Assembly (NCBI RefSeq): GCF_012273895.1
Contig: NC_052111.1
Location: 806,001-870,000, forward strand
From: Zerene cesonia
Lineage: Eukaryota > Arthropoda > Insecta > Lepidoptera > Pieridae
Length of the DNA: 64,000 nt
Direction of reading: 5' to 3'
In this document: positions 49,301 through 57,973 of the stretch, piece by piece
Position numbering within the stretch: the stretch's first letter is position 1
Layout of the letters: the number at the start of each line of letters is the position of its first letter
Translations under genes and position numbers: made by a program
Notes under the pieces: model-generated
Database searches by the model: none
What the model was told of the DNA's origin: nothing
Seen by the model: only the letters and a program-made list of their open reading frames with translations

Positions 49301-52300
49301 NNNNNNNNNNNNNNNNNNNNNNNNNNNNNNNNNNNNNNNNNNNNNNNNNNNNNNNNNNNNNNNNNNNNNNNNNNNNNNNNNNNNNNNNNNNNNNNNNNNN
49401 NNNNNNNNNNNNNNNNNNNNNNNNNNNNNNNNNNNNNNNNNNNNNNNNNNNNNNNNNNNNNNNNNNNNNNNNNNNNNNNNNNNNNNNNNNNNNNNNNNNN
49501 NNNNNNNNNNNNNNNNNNNNNNNNNNNNNNNNNNNNNNNNNNNNNNNNNNNNNNNNNNNNNNNNNNNNNNNNNNNNNNNNNNNNNNNNNNNNNNNNNNNN
49601 NNNNNNNNNNNNNNNNNNNNNNNNNNNNNNNNNNNNNNNNNNNNNNNNNNNNNNNNNNNNNNNNNNNNNNNNNNNNNNNNNNNNNNNNNNNNNNNNNNNN
49701 NNNNNNNNNNNNNNNNNNNNNNNNNNNNNNNNNNNNNNNNNNNNNNNNNNNNNNNNNNNNNNNNNNNNNNNNNNNNNNNNNNNNNNNNNNNNNNNNNNNN
49801 NNNNNNNNNNNNNNNNNNNNNNNNNNNNNNNNNNNNNNNNNNNNNNNNNNNNNNNNNNNNNNNNNNNNNNNNNNNNNNNNNNNNNNNNNNNNNNNNNNNN
49901 NNNNNNNNNNNNNNNNNNNNNNNNNNNNNNNNNNNNNNNNNNNNNNNNNNNNNNNNNNNNNNNNNNNNNNNNNNNNNNNNNNNNNNNNNNNNNNNNNNNN
50001 NNNNNNNNNNNNNNNNNNNNAAAGTAATAAATGTTATTTGCAGTTAACAATTTTCTTTTTTCTTTATTACAATATTTATGGCAAGACTAGGTATAGGATG
50101 GTGTAATTTCGTTACACTTAATTTTGTGAAGCGAAATTTTGAAGATAATCTATTAATTGTATTTATTAACATAATATTTAATAATAATCGAAAAACTACT
50201 AAAACTTTTAGAAATTAAAAACTTTTTAACGGATTTTAAACGCGATTTATTCATTATGTTATTAATTCGACGTTTCGAACACTTTACAGCGAGCGTGGTC
50301 ACGGGGAAACTCTACTAAAACTTGTTTATCTAGTTTATGTATGGGCCAGCTCGTACCGGAGAAGTAACGCACCCCCACAGAAAACCGGCGTAAAATAATA
50401 GCATGCTATTGGGAGCGGGAGACCCATATCCCTTTCTAGGAGGCCCATTTCCTTCCCAGTCCTTTGCTTTATTCCTATTGTCAATTCTTTTTTCAGCCCA
50501 TGTCAATGTAAAGTCGGCAATCCGGTCTGCAATTGACCTTACGTATCTCCAAATGTTCATGGGCGGTGGTGGCGCTTACAATCAGGCGACCCACCATCTC
50601 CATTGCCGACAATGACATAAAAAATGTACATATGCAAAAACACTGGGCCTTTAAAGTGTGAATAAAAATTACTACTTGCGTTTATTATTCTGTGATTATA
50701 CACAAATAGCGCAAAAACCTTACCTGCAATATTCCTTGAAATAAAAAGAATGTTACAATAGAATTGCACGTAGCTGTACCAAATGATCCCGCACTATATA
50801 ATACCGCTGCTAGTAGCCCCAACTTGCGTACCGATAAATAATTCAAAAACATGCCTGTTGAGAAACCTGAAAAGAAAAAAAATCGTTCGTATCAATTTTA
50901 ATAAATTTTAAATAATCTTTTGACCTAATACATACGCGTATATGATTATTTTTTATAATATTTAATATTATAGAATATTTTTCTCATATATTTACGTCAG
51001 CATATACGCCAATAATGCAACTTATAAGTAATTAAATTATACACATAATTTATTATTTCAAAATCAAAAAGTAGATTACATATTAATACGAATTATTATA
51101 TTACTCGCTCATCATCCTGACTGCTACTTGTAGTAAACAAACAAATATTAGATATTTAACATATAAAAAGCGAGATTCTTAAAACAACTGGATAGGCGTA
51201 TAACATTAAGATAATATAACAAAGACATCTTCTAAATACAAATTGTTACGAGCAATAGGTCATACGTAATTAAGGTCAGAACATCGTCCCGTATTAAGGT
51301 GCTGATATATAATTTAAATGTACCTAATCAAACATGGCAAAGGTCAATTAAAATTCAATGAACTCTAGCAGCTGTGACGGTAATTTTATAATATAGTTTA
51401 ATTCTCTGCCAGCTGATTCCTGAGTATAAATCTGGCATTAGAACCAATTAAGACTCGTTATTTAATAAATAATAATTAGACTAGTCTGCAAGTTAATCTA
51501 AAAATAGAAATATAAATACAGTTTTCGTACACGTGGATATATGACTTGTATTATTACATGGAAACTATTTGTTGTTATGTGATTAGAGCTAATTTAGCCT
51601 CTCGTGAGAAAAGCTTTTAAACTAGAAGGTAAATGTAATTAACAAGAAACTATTTATTATTTTCAGTTTAATTTATTGACATTCCTATAAACTTTAATTG
51701 ATTCGGATTTTAACAAATTTTAATAGCTTAAATTGATCTATTTATTGCGTAAATGTGTATTTTAATTAACGTAATTAATCATTGAAATGATAAAGGAAAT
51801 GCATTAAAATAATTCCTTTTAAATATACTCAGTTTCATATAATCAAGGCAAAAAATATTGTAGCTGGATAATTTTCTTATTAAATAATATGATAAAAACT
51901 TCATATTCAATGATTACTATTTATGTTAAAAATGTAATGTATTTAAACATTATTAATACTAACTGGTCACATGCGTGCCCGGTTCCTTTTTTCCATGTCT
52001 AATATTTGCTTTGTTCAAGTTATTATGAATTAATATTATGAATATTTAATAGTGTTATATTAATTGTCTTATTTTTACGTTTATTGCTAGGGTTGCCTGG
52101 TAGAGAAGACTACCATTTGTCTTAAATTTTTTGTACAATATATTTATTTACTAGTAACGTCGTATTGAATTCATACACTTCATTTCATTCATAAAACTCA
52201 ATGTTTATTTTAAGAACATTTTTATATAAATAAAGAGAAAGCAAAAACAATATTACCACACGCGCTTTGGTTAAACCAGTTGTCAAGGCAAAATCCTCTA

Positions 52301-55300
52301 TATTTAACACTACTTTCTCACAAAAAATAAATTATTATTTAAATATGTGAGATATGTTATCGTATTTATGTAATGTCTAAATAACTAATAATGTTATCTA
52401 TACATTTATATATAAATAAACTATACATAAACTGTGTCTGTACATTGAGTATATTAAAAAATAATAATTAAAGGTTATTAAAAACTGTACTAGATCACGA
52501 ATCCAAAAATCTGTTTGTGTGTACACGCAAATCGAAACTGGAGGGATTCGAACGAAAGTTTTTTTTTGTCGTCTAGGTATTTTGTCTGGTCTGGCACCAT
52601 ATAGGCTATAATTTATCTCGAAAATCGGAACACCTGCTACAAACTGCAACCGCTCCTAAACAATAAGAGATACGAAATTTGTGAAATAATAACGATATAA
52701 AAGAATAAAAAATTGTTACACGTTGATGAGTATTTTCCCCTGAGACTGTAAATTTGAAGATCTAAAAACCCTGATATGTAACTCTAAGAAGCCACTTACC
52801 CTATAGAATAACGATTGAAGGAATGAAGTCTTAGCAAACATAATTCAGTCTGATGGACATTACTCAAATCTGTAAATTATCGAAAATTTGAGACTCCCGC
52901 TGTGGAACTCTAAGAGTCTAGTTATACTTTAACAAAATTAAATTATACACTGTAAGACACATAACGAAATTCCGTCTAAGCTGTAGTTGATCAGTCTAAT
53001 GAGAATTTTCTATCGACTTATTATAATCGAGATCTGGAACATTCGATGTTGCTATCAACGTTTTCAGAGAAAATTCTGAAAGAAAAGTCTTACATAGTAT
53101 ATTTTTAGGCAATTAGGGCGATGAATCCACAAATCACTTGGCTATGTTGTATCCTGAACTGCACTTCGACAGGTTAAGGTAGTGACACCGAATGATTGTG
53201 ATAGGAACATTTATATAATACTAGCTGACCTGTCAAACGCTGTTCTGCAATTTCCCTATCATTAAGAGGTATGAAAAATAGATGTTAGCCGATTCTCAGA
53301 CCTACCCGTTATGAACACAAAATTTCGTGAGAATCGTACCAGTCATTCCGGAGGAGTGTGATATACGTATAAATGTTGTATTTGTATTCTCAGACATATA
53401 GAATCCTATCCTACTATCCTACTAATATAATAAATGCGAAAGTTTGTAAGGATGTGTGTGTGTTTGTTGCTCTTTCACGCAAAAACTACTGAACCGATTG
53501 CAACGAAATTTAGTACGTATGCAGCTGGACAAGTGGAATAACATACAGTAAACTTTTTATCCTGATATTCCTACGGGAAACGGACTTACATTATATATAA
53601 AAATCTATCATAATCTGTAAAATTGAGGAGTGCGCTTCTTACGGGTTGACACGAAATATAGGAGACTTGAGTTTCTTTGCGAAGATTGACCTTTTGTTGA
53701 AAGAATTTTTGAAAATAATCGGTTTTCTAGTTTAATCCAAAAAAACGAAATCCTTCCTGTTTATATCATTTATATATGTAAGCGTAGATACTAGAACTTT
53801 TTTTGTTTAAAATCCGTTATAAATCTTCAAAAATGGCAATAATACTTGTAATTTTGAAATAGGTTAATTATTTTAAAAGCTTTTTCGTGTTATGATTATG
53901 TTTGTGTGTTGTTTTAAAAAATCAATCGAAGGATTTTTATGGTTTTTGCAAGTTTATAATTTTTTTAACATACAGTTTTGCATACTTTGCAATTTAGATT
54001 TGCATAAAATTATTATCATTAGCCTATATGCTTTATATATTCTAGAACGTTAGGTCACACACAAACGCAAGTCGCATTTAATCGATTTTTTAATGTATTA
54101 TTATGAAATTTTATAAAACTTTAATGAGGCACGGTAATTTAATATGAATACAATATTAAACATTATAATTCACAATATTACTTAATGAATTCTGTTTTAA
54201 GAAATCTCCGTACTTTAATATATTATTTATCACATAACTTATACATATTATTGCTCAAATAGTTGCCAATGTGACTGAGCGGAAAACAATGTGATTTCGA
54301 CAATCCAGTAGAATTGGTATTCTGACACTGGTATGTCAGGCGGTAGGCTATGATAATAGGTTCATTGACATATAAAAGTGAACTTCTTTTACAATAATCA
54401 TAAACAGAAAATTAGGTATGTCTCATTGAAAATAACCGCTGTGGTCGAAATTCAATCAGCTAGACTATAAATATGAGCCACATTGTCAATGTTTATTTGT
54501 CTTCTTATTCATGGAGGTCATGTATCAAATATTATGAAGTATAATGTGTGCGAGCAATGGTAGCTCAGTGGTTTGAAGCTCGGACCTTAAACAAAATGCC
54601 GGGGTTCGAGACCGGACGAGCGTGCAAGAACAAATTGATTTTTCTGGTTCTTTTTAAATTAATAACAAAGAATCTGTTGCAATAGTAAAACACGTTCAAA
54701 GTTCTTACAAAGTATTTAGCTAATTTCATCATTTCCATTGCTCCTTATGTTCAAAGTCACGCATTTCATTATGAAGGTAAAGAACAATATACATCAAAAT
54801 TTATAAAATTACCTGATATTGCAACGCACATTACTCCAAGAGCATTGAGTAATGTGACGGTTGTTGGACCCATGTTTAATTCAGCAAATCGTTCTTTATA
54901 CATCATGCCAAAGCAGTTAACGAATCCTGTTTGCACCATCTGAAAAGGATTTAATTTTTTGTATTGGAATGCTAGCTTTCCCCCCGCGTCTTCGCCCCCG
55001 TAGGTAAAGGCAGAGAAAGACTTTCTATGAGATTTCCAGGATAAACTATTCTATGTACTTTCTGGGGTCCCAAGCTATGTCTCGTACAGACATAGTTTCA
55101 TGCCAATGCCATTCAATGCCAAAATCGATTTGGTGATCTTATAAGATGTGTTAACCAAAGTTGTTGTTTACTGAATTTCCTACAAGATACGGACTTACGC
55201 GGGTGAAACCGCGAATATCGCGATAAAAAGTTACTCCACCTATCCAGCTATCTACGTACCAAATTTCATTGCAATCGGTTCAGTAGTTTTTGCGTGAAAT

Positions 55301-56120
55301 AGCAACAAACGCACACACGTCCTTACAAACTTTTGCATTTATAATATAAGTAGAATAGGATGATATTTTTTTGCAAATATATCAAATTTTTCTTTGTGGA
55401 ATCTCCTTACTTCCGTATAACTATAATATTCTTCATAACGATTTTCTCACAGACATTTATAGTACAAATAAGATATAAAAAAATCAATTGCTTTACTGAG
55501 TAACCAGTATCATTGATTGATAACTCAAATATGTAAAATGCGTGTTTTGCTTATATGCAATCAGAGTTAGTACATAATAAAATATTATCATATTTACCAG
55601 TATTTTGTTATTCTAATAGCCAATTTTGTTTACTTTCACAACTTTAATACCAACTACAAAATTATACAAGGTATTATAGGATTATATTTTAAATCAATTT
55701 AATCGTGATTAAAAGTAGCTAATAGAAATAAAATATAAAATATGGATAGGAAGACCAAATGCAAATTGTGATAATGCATGATCATTTAATGACAATGATG
55801 ATACGGGAATATAGCAATGGACGATTAAGGCAACGTCTTCGGACTACGCACGAAACATAGTAAAATTTCCATGCTACTCTCTCACGCTGAACTTGATGTT
55901 GGCCCAATCCGTAATAATATCACATATAAACACACCGACACTCATAACAATACGAAATAGTAACTTGTCCTTAATAACACTGAACCTATCTTAAGTCTAG
56001 TTATTTTATACAAATTATAACACAACTTACCAACATAATTGATATAGCAATACAAATGATGTATCCCCACCCCCCGTCCGGGGGTATGCGTTTACAATTT
56101 TTCCGTACATTTGTACCCAT
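34905..56120 (-). CDS. Gene B: complete MCT/SLC16-like MFS transporter (473 aa)
   Basis: Ten exons on the minus strand: 56031-56120, 54813-54939, 50724-50866, 40866-40968, 40150-40326, 39670-39796, 39085-39232, 37649-37796, 36877-37068, 34905-35071. They sum to 1422 nt and join without a frameshift from ATG 56120 to TAG 34905-34907, giving 473 residues, a usual length for the family. Seen: TM1 signature PPDGGWGY (13-20), TM5 signature YFVQKR (138-143), a short polar central loop (about 214-255), and a hydrophilic basic C-terminal tail. The TM8 pair reads N319-x-x-x-R323, so the usual Asp is replaced. A multi-pass plasma-membrane carrier is predicted; substrate unknown. The gene spans four contigs in consistent order, supporting the scaffold except for the foreign contig 42403-49020 in intron 3. 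Confidence 0.93.
35309..36308. other. Assembly gap, 1000 N
   Basis: Placeholder in intron 9 of gene B. No overlap is visible between the flanks; exons 9 and 10 on either side join in phase. Confidence 0.98.
36877..37068 (-). CDS. Gene B exon 9 (TM10-TM11 region)
   Basis: 192 nt, phase 1 to 1, donor GTAAGT. Begins GMLWSDNRTIMLTFIAIMG and ends FGIINVILGPTM, as in the paralogues. Confidence 0.92.
37125..37433 (+). repeat. R2 dispersed repeat, interrupted by microsatellite
   Basis: Contains the CTCCGGCTCCCCCACTCACC core, and an AT tract replaces the stretch before the right-end CTCCCACA. Confidence 0.6.
37319..37388 (+). repeat. (AT)n microsatellite
   Basis: About 34 uninterrupted AT units. 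Reading frames through it only give Tyr-Ile repeats. Confidence 0.95.
37649..37796 (-). CDS. Gene B exon 8 (TM8, Asp replaced by Asn)
   Basis: 148 nt, phase 0 to 1, donor GTAAGG. Contains LFGIGNIISRMLFVL. In A and D the aligned Asn is Asp; the Arg four residues on is kept. Confidence 0.92.
37797..39084 (-). other. Gene B intron 7
   Basis: 1.3 kb, AT-rich, no recognisable feature. Confidence 0.75.
39085..39232 (-). CDS. Gene B exon 7 (TM7)
   Basis: 148 nt, phase 2 to 0, donor GTAAGT. Ends LPQALYYMGWNE, closely like IPQAMQSYGWNE in gene D. Confidence 0.9.
39233..39669 (-). other. Gene B intron 6
   Basis: Contains a degenerate Helitron-like piece (about 39310-39480, ending GAGCAGCTAG|T). Confidence 0.6.
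39670..39796 (-). CDS. Gene B exon 6 (cytoplasmic loop)
   Basis: 127 nt, phase 1 to 2, donor GTTAGT. Hydrophilic; about 42 residues rich in Lys, Asp and Arg. Confidence 0.85.
39797..40149 (-). other. Gene B intron 5
   Basis: 353 nt, nothing recognised. Confidence 0.75.
40150..40326 (-). CDS. Gene B exon 5 (TM5-TM6)
   Basis: 177 nt, phase 1 to 1, donor GTGTGT. It includes TPILVKWLLDRYG and ILMQPIAWHLKRV, matching the end of the first six-helix half in the paralogues. Confidence 0.9.
40327..40865 (-). other. Gene B intron 4
   Basis: 539 nt, nothing recognised. Confidence 0.75.
40866..40968 (-). CDS. Gene B exon 4 (TM4 to start of TM5)
   Basis: 103 nt, phase 0 to 1. It contains NLGHGLMLNLS and the TM5 signature YFVQKRLFVIS. 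It follows a long intron interrupted by two assembly gaps. Confidence 0.9.
41403..42402. other. Assembly gap, 1000 N
   Basis: Placeholder in intron 3 of gene B, left border of the contig carrying copy C. Confidence 0.98.
42675..42817 (+). CDS. Copy C exon 3
   Basis: 143 nt, partner of 62719-62861; acceptor TTTCAG, donor GTAAGA. One residue differs from gene D (Leu for Phe). Confidence 0.85.
42675..47702 (+). CDS. Copy C: inverted duplicate of gene D exons 3-10 (probable haplotig)
   Basis: Eight intact exons on the plus strand: 42675-42817, 43524-43626, 43774-43947, 44204-44333, 44787-44934, 46140-46287, 46753-46944, 47569-47702. Together they give 1172 nt in one frame, ending in TAG (47700-47702). 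Each exon has exactly the length of its partner in gene D, and the proteins are almost identical; introns and repeats match too. Exons 1 and 2 are missing: the similarity stops at about 42427, next to a gap. The copy lies wholly within one contig bounded by 1000-N gaps and antisense inside intron 3 of gene B. The exons are real coding sequence, but it is most likely the second allele of gene D, wrongly placed. A recent inverted duplication is the alternative. Confidence 0.85.
42889..43209 (-). mobile_element. tRNA-derived SINE, near full length (copy C)
   Basis: On the minus strand: tRNA-like head with TGGCTCAGTGG (A box) and GGTTCGAGACC (B box), a body of about 200 nt, and a GAT-rich tail. 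It sits in the same intron as 62331-62649, so the insertion predates the duplication or allele split. Confidence 0.75.
43416..43468. repeat. Perfect 25-bp hairpin in intron of copy C
   Basis: Arms 43416-43440 and 43444-43468 with a 3-nt loop. Conserved at 62069-62121 in gene D. Confidence 0.9.
43524..43626 (+). CDS. Copy C exon 4
   Basis: 103 nt, partner of 61911-62013, with YFVEKRLLAIS. Confidence 0.85.
43774..43947 (+). CDS. Copy C exon 5
   Basis: 174 nt, partner of 61590-61763; donor GTGAGT. Confidence 0.85.
44204..44333 (+). CDS. Copy C exon 6 (cytoplasmic loop)
   Basis: 130 nt, partner of 61204-61333; hydrophilic; donor GTAAGT. Confidence 0.82.
44787..44934 (+). CDS. Copy C exon 7
   Basis: 148 nt, partner of 60608-60755; ends IPQAMQSYGWNE; donor GTAAGT. 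Confidence 0.85.
44935..46139 (+). other. Copy C intron 7
   Basis: 1.2 kb, AT-rich; contains the 45-nt R2 remnant and nothing else recognised. Confidence 0.75.
45241..45285 (-). repeat. R2 element with whole interior deleted
   Basis: About 45 nt joining the R2 left end (GTCATAGCGGGCAACTG) directly to its right end (GCTCGACTCCCACA), in intron 7 of copy C. Shared by gene D at 60258-60302. Confidence 0.75.
46140..46287 (+). CDS. Copy C exon 8 (TM8)
   Basis: 148 nt, partner of 59255-59402; the Asp/Arg pair is present. Confidence 0.85.
46753..46944 (+). CDS. Copy C exon 9
   Basis: 192 nt, partner of 58598-58789; same protein sequence. Confidence 0.85.
47073..47385 (+). repeat. R2 dispersed repeat, full length (copy C intron 9)
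   Basis: Both ends intact (GTCATAGCGGGCAACTG and GCTCGACTCCCACA). Same insertion as 58158-58470. Confidence 0.8.
47569..47702 (+). CDS. Copy C exon 10 (stop)
   Basis: 134 nt, partner of 57840-57973. An AATAAA at 48262-48267, about 560 nt past the stop, is lost in the gene D copy, so it is not a secure polyadenylation signal. Confidence 0.85.
47703..48707 (+). other. Region downstream of copy C
   Basis: 3' flank, AT-rich. A minus-strand frame (47778-47981) is open in both duplicate arms but lacks any recognisable feature. Confidence 0.6.
48708..48917 (+). mobile_element. Helitron-like element, subtype 2 (copy C flank)
   Basis: Starts CACTAATATTATAAATG and ends GAGCGTCTAG|T. Same insertion as at about 56595-56832. 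Confidence 0.6.
49021..50020. other. Assembly gap, 1000 N
   Basis: Placeholder in intron 3 of gene B, right border of the contig carrying copy C. It begins inside a dispersed repeat. Confidence 0.98.
50216..50310 (+). repeat. Dispersed repeat piece, also at 6277-6375
   Basis: Same CGACGTTTCGAACACTTTAC core in the same orientation. Confidence 0.55.
50340..50624 (-). repeat. R2 dispersed repeat, diverged
   Basis: Inverse orientation; keeps GTTCATGGGCGGTGGTGGCG and the CACCCCCACAGAAAACCGGC end seen at 58208. Confidence 0.65.
50724..50866 (-). CDS. Gene B exon 3 (TM2-TM3)
   Basis: 143 nt, phase 1 to 0, from GFSTGMFLNYLSVRKLG to FFLFQGILQ. The same length as exon 3 of D, and collinear with the first third of the fused exon of A. 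Confidence 0.92.
53220..53365 (-). mobile_element. Helitron-like element, inverse, related to 28631-28804
   Basis: Begins CTAGCTGACCTGTCAAACGC on the plus strand, i.e. a CTAG end in inverse orientation. Confidence 0.45.
53412..53590 (+). mobile_element. Helitron-like (Lep1-type) element, 3' truncated
   Basis: Starts ACTAATATAATAAATGCGAA and stops at CGGACTTACA without the GC-rich CTAG end. Confidence 0.6.
54552..54650 (+). mobile_element. tRNA-derived SINE, 5' part
   Basis: TGGTAGCTCAGTGG (A-box region) and GGGGTTCGAGACC (B-box region) followed by the SINE-specific GGACGAGCGTGCA. Not a functional tRNA gene. Confidence 0.65.
54813..54939 (-). CDS. Gene B exon 2 (TM1 end and first loop)
   Basis: 127 nt, phase 0 to 1. 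It begins MVQTGFVNCFGMMYKERF, homologous to exon 2 of A and D. Confidence 0.9.
54940..56030 (-). other. Gene B intron 1
   Basis: 1.1 kb with a rearranged Helitron-like element at 55165-55356; otherwise nothing recognised. Confidence 0.75.
55165..55356. mobile_element. Rearranged Helitron-like (Lep1-type) element
   Basis: The first part (about 55178-55215) is the 3' portion in plus orientation, while the rest (55216-55356) is the 5' portion in minus orientation. Confidence 0.55.
56031..56120 (-). CDS. Gene B exon 1 (start codon, TM1 signature)
   Basis: 90 nt, 30 codons, ends in phase 0 at GTAAGT. A basic N-terminus leads into PPDGGWGYIICIAIS. An out-of-frame ATG lies 23 nt upstream (56143). 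Confidence 0.9.
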
Positions 56121-56374
56121 AATTGTCTTAAGTCGTCGAACATAACGCGTCTAATGATACGAGATGAAAATACCTCTGTTGTTTATCTCTTGCCTATATT
56201 CCATGTTTAATTTGTACAATAAGATAATTGTCTCGCCATTTTTGATAACAGTAGCTTTTATGGCACGCGATTATAACATAATTGATAAAACTTCTAATTA
56301 TCTTGTAGAATTGCGAAATATAGGTATTCTATTTACTAATTTATTTCTCAGGATGATAATCTAAGCAACTTTTT

Positions 56375-56478
56375 TTATGTCAGAGCGTGGTGGTTCGCCT
56401 GATGGTAGGTAAGCGATCGCTACCGCCCATGAACATTCGCAGAGGCAGTGACTATGGGATTGCGCTGCCCGCTTTTCA
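56375..56478 (+). repeat. R2 dispersed repeat, left half
   Basis: Begins ATGTCAGAGCGTGGTGGTTC and contains GCGATCGCTACCGCCCATGA. Truncated where the large inverted duplicate begins. Confidence 0.6.
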
Positions 56479-56594
56479 GGGGTGGGAGGGGAGATAGGGA
56501 AAAAAATGATAAGAGTGAGACACAAAAGCGTTTGCCGGATCAGCTAGTATTGATATTGGTTATTCTTGTTACTGTATATTACTAGAGTCTAGTA

Positions 56595-56832
56595 ACGAAG
56601 CCGAGACGAGCGTCTAGTAACTACGACGCTCGTCTCGGCTTCGTTTGGATATCAATATTCCTATTTTATCCTATGGGAGCATTTAATCAGGATAAAAAGT
56701 ATCCTATCACCCTAGTCACCGAGTCATACCCTGTCTGATACCAAATCTCATAAAAATCCGTTCAGTAGTTTTAGCGTGTTTCACGGACAATCATCCAAAC
56801 AAGCAAACTTTTACATTTATAATATTAGTGTG
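56595..56832 (-). mobile_element. Helitron-like element, subtype 2 (gene D flank)
   Basis: Partner of 48708-48917 with an extra palindromic duplication of its CTAG end (GACGAGCGTC appears in both orientations). Confidence 0.55.
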
Positions 56833-57839
56833 AAGTGTGATGCTTTAGTTCGGGGTACATATAGATTCAGTGAATCGGATATCATTAAAACCCGTTTCTT
56901 ACGTTTATTGACACAGCCATTTTAACTAGTTTGAATCGATATTCATTAGTTAATTCTAGTTTTACAAAGGCAAGTTACAACAAGTAGTTAGGGAAAAACG
57001 CGCTCTCACGAAAAACGAGTTTTAACTATAACATATCCACAAACCAAATTAAGCAAGCTCATAGTCACGGATATGCATCAATATTCAAACACAAAGGAAT
57101 CAATATAGATAAAATCTTATGTGTAATTACTCGTCACTAAGGATTTACGGAAATACAATTAAACACAGTTAAGTCCAGATCAGATATATAATTTTATGAC
57201 AATAATCCTAAAATTGAATACATAATTGAGCGATTGAACTTACATAAATACAACATAGAATTCAGGAACACCTTTGGTTTTCTGTATATTTTAAATTAAA
57301 TGTTAAACTTATTAAATTCTAAATTCCATCAGCTATGTGAGAATATTCGTATCCATTAGGGAAAATATTGTACCAGCTTTCTTAATTGAAAAGTATTATT
57401 ATAACAAAAATCCAATTACGATATACATTTCTTTGATGTACAACAAAAACGTTGTTTTCTGAACTCTTTGAATTGGTAAACAATCAATACCTTTTTTAAA
57501 ACCTATTTGAAAGGCCTTTAAAGAATACCGCCTTTGAAGGGCTTTATAATTTCATTATGATTGGATAAAAATAACACTCGGCCAAAAAATGTTACTGTAC
57601 AATACGTGAGATTATTTCTAAAGATACAGTTTAATGCAATAAGGAGCTTGCATATTCAGCATTTTAATACTCAGTATGATATTGATCACATTTTAGAAAT
57701 ATTGCTTAATTTTTACGTTTATCCACCTATATATCTAAATCGTATAAAATATACAATAAAATAATCTATATTCACACTGCATCACAGACTCAGTTCATAC
57801 CTACACTAATATTAAATTAGTATTAGTTACAGTTGATGT

Positions 57840-57973
57840 CTAACTTTTTTCGGTGGGATATTTTTTTCTACTTACAAATATAAATACAGCCCATATCACA
57901 CCAAAAATACCTAATATGGCTGTCATAATATAAAACGTTAAATTGTAACTCTCGGTGTAATCTCGAACAAACC
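57840..57973 (-). CDS. Gene D exon 10 (TM12, stop)
   Basis: 134 nt, entered in phase 1, ending in TAG. Begins GFVRDYTESYNLTFYIM and ends in a short Lys-rich tail. Confidence 0.9.

Larger units (their letters stand above)
40969..50723 (-). other. Gene B intron 3 as scaffolded
   Basis: Made of two short flanks (40969-41402, 50021-50723), two placeholder gaps and the probable misplaced contig 42403-49020. The true intron may be much shorter. The right flank carries a dispersed-repeat piece (50216-50310) and an R2 copy (50340-50624). Confidence 0.75.
50867..54812 (-). other. Gene B intron 2 (3.9 kb)
   Basis: Contains Helitron-like pieces at 53220-53365 and 53412-53590 and a SINE 5' half at 54552-54650. 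50.9-53.2 kb and 53.6-54.5 kb are AT-rich with nothing recognised. Confidence 0.75.
56121..57839. other. Spacer between gene B start and gene D end
   Basis: 1.7 kb that must hold the gene B promoter and the gene D 3' end. Contains an R2 left-half fragment (56375-56478) and Helitron-like sequence (about 56479-56832). No clear TATA box upstream of gene B. Confidence 0.7.

Noticed and set aside
54552..54625. tRNA gene
   Set aside because: It has A- and B-box-like motifs but no complete cloverleaf, and continues into a SINE body shared with other copies.
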